NCBI GenBank assembly: GCA_030247885.1
Contig: JAPDRO010000001.1
Location: forward strand, 186,001 to 250,000
DNA from: Taxawa tesnikishii (nom. ined.)
Lineage: Eukaryota > Ascomycota > Dothideomycetes > Dothideales
DNA length: 64,000 nucleotides
Reading direction: 5' to 3'
Shown here: in pieces, positions 58,673-64,000 of the stretch
Layout: each line of letters starts with the position of its first letter
Position numbering within the stretch: the stretch's first letter is position 1
Program-made: the position numbers and the translations under genes
The notes under the pieces: model-generated
The model's database searches: none
Told to the model about the DNA's origin: nothing
The model's input: only the letters and a program-made list of their open reading frames with translations

Positions 58673-60022
58673 AGGATCTGGACAATGGAGCATCACGAGC
58701 TTGATGGAGGATCACACTGGGCTGGAGCATATGGCGTCAGCACTGGACATGTAGCTATTTATGCATGAGATCGTGGGCTACAATGATCAAAACTTCATGA
58801 ACCTCCTACATCCTTTGTTCTCTCGAATGTTCTTAGTACCCTACTTGTCTGCTACGCTGTAGCACGAGTGCAGAGAAGAGTGCTTTATTCCGGCATATCG
58901 TATTGAACCCCAACTTCAGGTGATTGCTTGTTGTTTACGCCGCATGTTCGAGGAAAGGTTAAGTTAGAGCAGCTCGTTACAGACTAACGAAGGCACAACG
59001 CATACCCATATCCAGAGTCGAATATTGCGCAAGAACAACATCTCGCTGAAGGGCCCTTTGCACATTTCTGTGCGGACCCATCCCGCCAAAGCATGCTTCA
59101 AATCAGTCATTGTTGCATGCTATCTACATGAATACCACACTCCCGTCTCGAACCAATGGTAGAACATTTCGTAACGGTGTGCTGTGATGGCATCCTGGAC
59201 GGGAATGCGTCATAGTGAGGCTTTGTAAGAAACGCAGTGTTCGATCTCTGCTGTTTCAGTGTATGTTTTTTCTTTGGCTTTTTGACTTGTAAGCATTTTG
59301 AGTGAGTAAGGTGTTTCTTCCGAGTTTTATGGAGACACCCGCTAGTTGTTTACGCGTTGTCGGCACAAAACCAAGGGATCCTGTCCGGGCTTGTGTTTTT
59401 CCGGAGGTGACTGCGCTCTGTTCTTATCTCTCATGCAAAACGTCTTTCTGTTCAACCAACTTCAACTCTGAACATACAAGGCGAGTGGGAAACGAGCAGG
59501 CAAACAAGCTGTTTGTTTGCCTCATGTCATTGCCGCTGAAACAAGCGAGACGCTCACTGGCCTGGCCAGTCTCACACAGAACAGCCTCAGCCCCAAGCGC
59601 CAGCGCCACCCAAGCGCCGTCACAGCTTCTCAGCTCCATTCGCCATAGTCAGGGGCTCTGTTCTGCGGAGTAGAGCGTTTCACACGCACATCATCAGTCA
59701 TGATGGTGGGCTGCTTGGTGGGCTGCTGCGATAGATAAGTCGAGTTGTCTTCCTTCGTGTCTCTTGCTGCTAGGCTTCGGCAGCCCTTTGTAGTGCGCAA
59801 GTGTTGGATTGTTTCTATATCGCTCTTTCAATTTGATCTTGACATACCTACTTGGTCAACCGACCGTCCAGACTCGTGAACATACATACATACGCTCTTT
59901 GCCAGAACAGGTGCTTGTGCAGGATCGCAGGCTCTCACTATCATTTCAACAGGACTTTGAACACAATCCAATCATTATCAGGACGATCTCGTATTTTTAT
60001 AACTTTCAAGAAAACGCTCAAA
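58673..60022. other. intergenic region upstream of MFS gene
   Basis: About 1.35 kb without a supported gene. Open frames here show no protein likeness. The last 150 bases are the likely 5' leader of the transporter gene. Confidence 0.45.
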
Positions 60023-61678
60023 ATGTTCGGCTTCCACAGGCGTACACGTTCCCTCATCTCGGTCAAGGATCTGTGCAAATACGAAAAATTGGACATCCAG
60101 CAGGAAGCAGAGGGCTCCATCATGATCTTTGAGGTTCAGGACGAAGAGGAGAACACGACACCTCCCCAGCAGCGCCAGCTGACGCTGATCTATATTCTCT
60201 TCCTGGCTGAAGCGATCATGGCCGCATCTCTCTCATCCCAGATCTCTCTCCTGGCTGCGGACTCATCAGAAATGGGTGTTTGCTCTTCGCTCTCGGCCTC
60301 CTACCTTCGCAGCATCCTCTCATGCGCCTACTTCTTCGGCAGCACTTACGGCCTCTTCTGGGGCTGGTTGTCCGACCGTGTGGGCCGTAAGCCTGTCGCG
60401 CTCTTCGGGCTCTGGGGCATGAGTCTCTGCTGTGTAAGCATGGGCTTCGCAACCTCGCTCTCCGGCTGCGTGGTCCTGCGTTTCGTGGCAGGCTGCATTG
60501 GATCTGCGGTCTCAACAAGCGGAATGGCGATGTTGGGCGATGTGAGCAAGGGAACAGGACAGAAGACGAGGAATGCGGCGAGATTGCCTCTAGTCGCGGT
60601 GTGTGGAAGCGTGGGGCCGCTGTTGCAAAGCATGGTGGCGAAGTTGGGGGAGGGTAGGCTGGAGGGTGTTTGGCAAAGATGGCCCGCACTGAGCGGGCAA
60701 ATTGCTTGCGGGAGCTTGGTGTTGTTTCTTGCTGCCATGGAGGCCATCTGCATTCGCGAGGTACGCATGATCTCTACTGGTCCTTTACTGATCAGGGTGC
60801 TAAATTCCTTACTCTAGACGTTGCCTACTGCCTCCACTGCGTCAGCCACGATCGACCATGACGACAGCGAGAAAGGAGCACTCCTCGCTTACTCTTCAGA
60901 GGATACTTCTGGTGTTCTCTCGATTTCCGTAACCGAAACTGACAGCACGGACGACCTCAGCACCCCCGCGCCTATCGGCATAACCCAACTTCTGCGCGCT
61001 CCCTCTCTCATCGCGCTCCTCGTTTCGTTTTCTCTTCTGTCGTTGCACACTTCGACCCTCTCCCTCCTCCTTCCGCACCTAGGCCAAACGTCGACTCGCC
61101 ACGGCGGCATGGGCCTTCCTTGCACCTGGCTTAGCCCGGTCCTCCTTGCCTTCAAGGCGATTGCTGCAGGGGCAATCTTCTACTGGACCCCCGTCCTCGC
61201 AGCCAAAACGGACGTGCTAAGGTTGTACCGGCGCATCAGTCTAACCTTTCCCCTCCTCTACATCCTCATACCGATCAGTGCACTTCTTCTCCCCGCCACG
61301 GCCCTCATCAACGGGCTTGCGGTCTTCAGCAAAGACCTCCTCGCCGCCTCATCTGACGTTCTGATCCTGCTCCTTGCGCTCTCCGCTGCACCAGCCGCGA
61401 ATTCCTCCGGCACAGTTCTTGGGCTCGTTGCGCTGGCGAACTTGTTCCGTGCGCTGGCGGTCGGTGTCGCGGGACTCGCATACTACTTGTCGGCGGAATA
61501 CGAGTTGGGAGTTGTCGATACGGCGCTATGGGCTCTGCTAGCAGGCACAGCGACGGCGGGTGCAGCAGTGGCTTGGTGGGTTAGGGACAGTCCGAGGGTG
61601 GGTGTCGACTTTGATGAGAACTGTTTGACGTGGAAGGAGGTTTTTGATGTGGAGGGTGGGTTCGAGGCGGAGGGCTGA
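60023..61678 (+). CDS. major facilitator superfamily transporter
   Basis: Exons 60023-60760 and 60818-61678 give 532 residues, intact. Membrane segments are recognisable: QLTLIYILFLAEAIMAASL, SILSCAYFFGSTYGLFWGWL, PVALFGLWGMSLCCVSMGFA, IACGSLVLFLAAMEAICI, LIALLVSFSLLSLHTSTLSL, FPLLYILIPISALLLPA and ALAVGVAGLAYYL. The MFS loop 2-3 signature GWLSDRVGRKPV is present, with GFATSLSGCVVLRFVAGCIG and the GSAVSTSGMAMLGDV region. The fold resembles fungal ZIFL/TetA-type exporters. The substrate is unknown. The central loop is long and acidic. Confidence 0.88.
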
Positions 61679-62711
61679 TCTGGGATGTGTATGGGAGAGC
61701 TGATCGCAGACAAGACGGGGCTGAAAGCGCACTAGGGGACAAGAACTGCATACTGCTCTGATGTGTCGTCTGTCACGTACACACTGTTGTTTGGGCACTT
61801 GTAGATCGAAGAAGACGTACTTTTGAAATGGACTGACGCCTTGACTCAACTTCCCGCTCATTGCAGTTCGACGAGGCTTATTTTCTTATCATGTTGCATG
61901 CGGCCTAATACTGCAACCGTGGCACCACCTTACGACCCTGACAGGAGTACTTGTTGTGGGCCTGGGTCAGAGTCCCGCTGCGTGCCAAGCCCAGTGCCAC
62001 GCTCAACATATCGTACCATATCTCCGGGACGCCTTACATTGACCGTCCGGCACGGATGTACGCTGAAGCCGCATATCCTTTCTCTTTGCGGTCGCTACAT
62101 GGACGGACTTAGAGACCTGCAAAGATGAGCGCGCCCCTCGTCCATCATTCCGGCTGTCCAGGGTCTAGTGTAGGAGATCGAGTAAACACTATCCAACCCC
62201 AGACAGGGCACGAATGTGGGTTTTCCAGATCCGGTATAACGACCACTTCACGTCGGATATAGGCATGCGGCCAGCCCAGACTCATATTCACCTTCCTGTC
62301 GGTCCCGCTCCGGATTGGTTCAGAATGAACATCACTATCCACCCATACATATCCAATCTATCTGACTTTAGCCAGTAGGATCTAGACCGACACACGTGAG
62401 GCAGCTCTTCCTTTGTGATCTCCACGTGCGCATGCATAACAACGCGCTTAGTGCTTATCGTTTGACTTAGGTTGGTTGCATGGCATGGAAAGAATGGCCC
62501 CCTCTCGTGAGGGGACAATGCGACTAGGCAATGCCGCACCAGACCAGTAGCCTGCGTCATTCCTGTGACAATAGCAAGCTATCTCGGTATCCGGCCTACA
62601 ATAATCAGATCGGATGAGTGCTTCCCATCTTCCACTCCTGTTTAACCACCCAGCTACGTCCTACGCATTCGCCGTCGTTTTCTTCCCTTTCACCCTGAGG
62701 ATTCGATCAAG
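61679..62711. other. intergenic region
   Basis: 1.03 kb between two co-directional transporter genes. No coding sequence is recognised. The last 100 bases, CT-rich, are the likely leader of the permease gene. Confidence 0.45.
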
Positions 62712-64000
62712 ATGACGCTTCCGCACAGCAAAGCCACGCAAGTTTTGTCCATTGAGGAGATTTCTGGTCCAGCTGGCAGTGATAGGGCCCTCGCGGAGGG
62801 AACGGATGCAGACGTATGCGATATGCATCGTATGGGTAAGAAACAGGTCTTGCGCGTAAGTACCTCAGATCAGCATCCATTGTACCATTCTGTTGACGAG
62901 ACCACCAGAGAGATTTCCGCTTCATATCTATCGTGGGTTTCGTATGTATCCTTCAAAGTACCTGGGAGAGTGCCCTTATGTACGTTCGCATACCGAGTGG
63001 CCGCGACGAATCGAGCATTTACGGCTAGACATAGGGCCAACCAATATGGCTTGCTCAACGGAGGCACGGCCGGAGTCATCTGGGTTACTATTGCCGTCTG
63101 GCTGTGCGCCATGTGTATGATCGCCTCAATAGCCGAGATGGCTTCGATGTGAGGAGGCATACCTGCTTTTACAGCTAGCAAGTCACCGAATGCTGACGTC
63201 GGACAGGGCTCCAACCGCGGGCGGTTCGCTCATACGCATAGATCATTGTCACGTTGCTGCGCTGACGTTCGACAGGGCAATACCATTGGGTATCCGAGTT
63301 TGCACCTACATCTCTCGAGAAACCGCTCAGCTACGTCGTAGGCTGGTGCTGTTGCCTGGGTTGGGTAGCAAGTATCCCGTCCGGTGGCCAATTTTTGGCC
63401 TACCTTGTTGAAGGGCTCGTTCTACTTGTCCACCCTGACGCCAACATAGGAGCACTATGGCAGACGACGTTGATGCTCTTCCTCTTCGTCTGCCTTACCG
63501 TCGCATTCAACATGTTCGCCTCGCATCAGCTTCCACTCGCCGAGGGCATCATATTCGTCCTTCATGTCGTCGGCTTCTTCGTATTCCTTATTGTTTTCTG
63601 GGTCATGGCTGACAAGGCACCGGCGCACGACGTCTTTTTCCAGTTCTCGAATGGTGGAGGATGGCCTAGCATCGGGGTATCCTGCTTGGTTGGGCTCACG
63701 ACGCCACTCTGGATGTTCATCGGACCGGATTGTGGAGCACACATGTCTGAAGAAGTCAAAGATGCTGGACTCGTGCTGCCGAAAGCCATGGTGTGGGCTA
63801 CCTTCATCAACGGTATCATGGGTATCACTATGCTTATCACCTTTTGCTTCTGCGTCGGAGACCTCGACGGAGTGCTGAACAGCCCGACCGGTATTCCCAT
63901 CATCCAACTCACCTACAACGTGACAGGATCTATTCCCGGAACTGTCGTTCTGACGACCCTCTTGATCGTCCTCAGCTTCTTCGGTACGATTACCTGCATC
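62712..64000 (+). CDS. amino-acid/choline-type permease of the APC superfamily (3' end beyond window)
   Basis: Exons are 62712-62855, 62909-62979, 63035-63148, a 17-nt exon at 63207-63223, and 63276 onward, running off the right edge. The reading frame is continuous. Family features are RFISIVGFVCILQSTWESAL, NQYGLLNGGTAGVIWVTIAV, WLCAMCMIASIAEMASM, APTAGGQYHWVSEFAPTS, SYVVGWCCCLGWVASIPSGG, FLAYLVEGLVLLVHP, PLWMFIGPDCGAHMSEEVKD and AGLVLPKAMVWATFINGIMG. The start of the second exon and PTAGGQYHWVSEF are typical of fungal GABA/choline/amino-acid permeases. The substrate cannot be told from the visible part. Confidence 0.93.

Noticed and set aside
1-64000. Search by eye for transposases, reverse transcriptases, long terminal repeats and CRISPR-like arrays
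   Set aside because: No such protein motifs, long direct or inverted repeats, or regular spacer arrays were seen. Only short microsatellites are present.

Overview
This 64 kb window looks like a gene-dense chromosome arm of a filamentous ascomycete, most likely a dothideomycete. The evidence is moderate GC, short GT-AG introns of about 45-90 nt with CTGAC/CTAAC branch sites, and a typical Pezizomycotina gene set: Pet127, a CFEM GPI protein, GtaA-type glutaminase, DUF6594, fungal zinc-finger regulators and a GH43 enzyme. I see about 28 protein genes. There is no tRNA, rRNA or CRISPR array, and no intact transposon or virus-like element.

Layout. 1-9.8 kb: an LRR/PH protein cut by the left edge, the mitochondrial RNA-turnover protein Pet127, a small disordered protein, and NAD(P)H-hydrate dehydratase. 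11-16.7 kb: two zinc-finger transcription factors. 19-25 kb: a nuclear-envelope Brl1/Brr6 protein, actin-related protein Arp6, a GCIP/cyclin-D1-binding-like protein and a CFEM cell-wall protein. 26.8-37.3 kb: a more accessory stretch with an SDR, a secreted GH43 glycosidase, a low-complexity protein, eroded gene fragments and a secreted S10 carboxypeptidase. 37.7-47.1 kb: a basic unknown protein, an EF-hand MscS channel and secreted glutaminase. 47.8-58.7 kb: housekeeping genes (peroxisomal PXMP4, borealin, a TAF3-like histone-fold protein, cystathionine gamma-lyase, Spt2, ribosomal P2 and S15). 60-64 kb: an MFS transporter and an amino-acid/choline-type permease that runs off the right edge.

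The genes do not form one pathway. A nuclear/chromatin subset (Arp6, Brl1/Brr6, borealin, TAF3, Spt2) and a secreted nutrient-acquisition subset (GH43, S10 peptidase, GtaA, CFEM, with the two transporters) are interleaved. Several divergent pairs share short promoters.

The most interesting observation is a duplicated 3'-terminal exon in the peroxisomal PXMP4 gene. Two 58-nt exons, each with its own branch site and acceptor, both splice in phase to the same donor and encode two related but different C-termini. Other points are an alternative terminal exon in the Brl1/Brr6 gene, an SDR without its catalytic lysine, a regulator carrying both C2H2 and Zn2Cys6 fingers, and an unusually long in-frame extension after the Spt2 stop codon. 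About ten conserved genes are broken by one-base changes, mostly losses in short homopolymers. This looks more like consensus error than decay, and it should be kept in mind when reading the affected genes.
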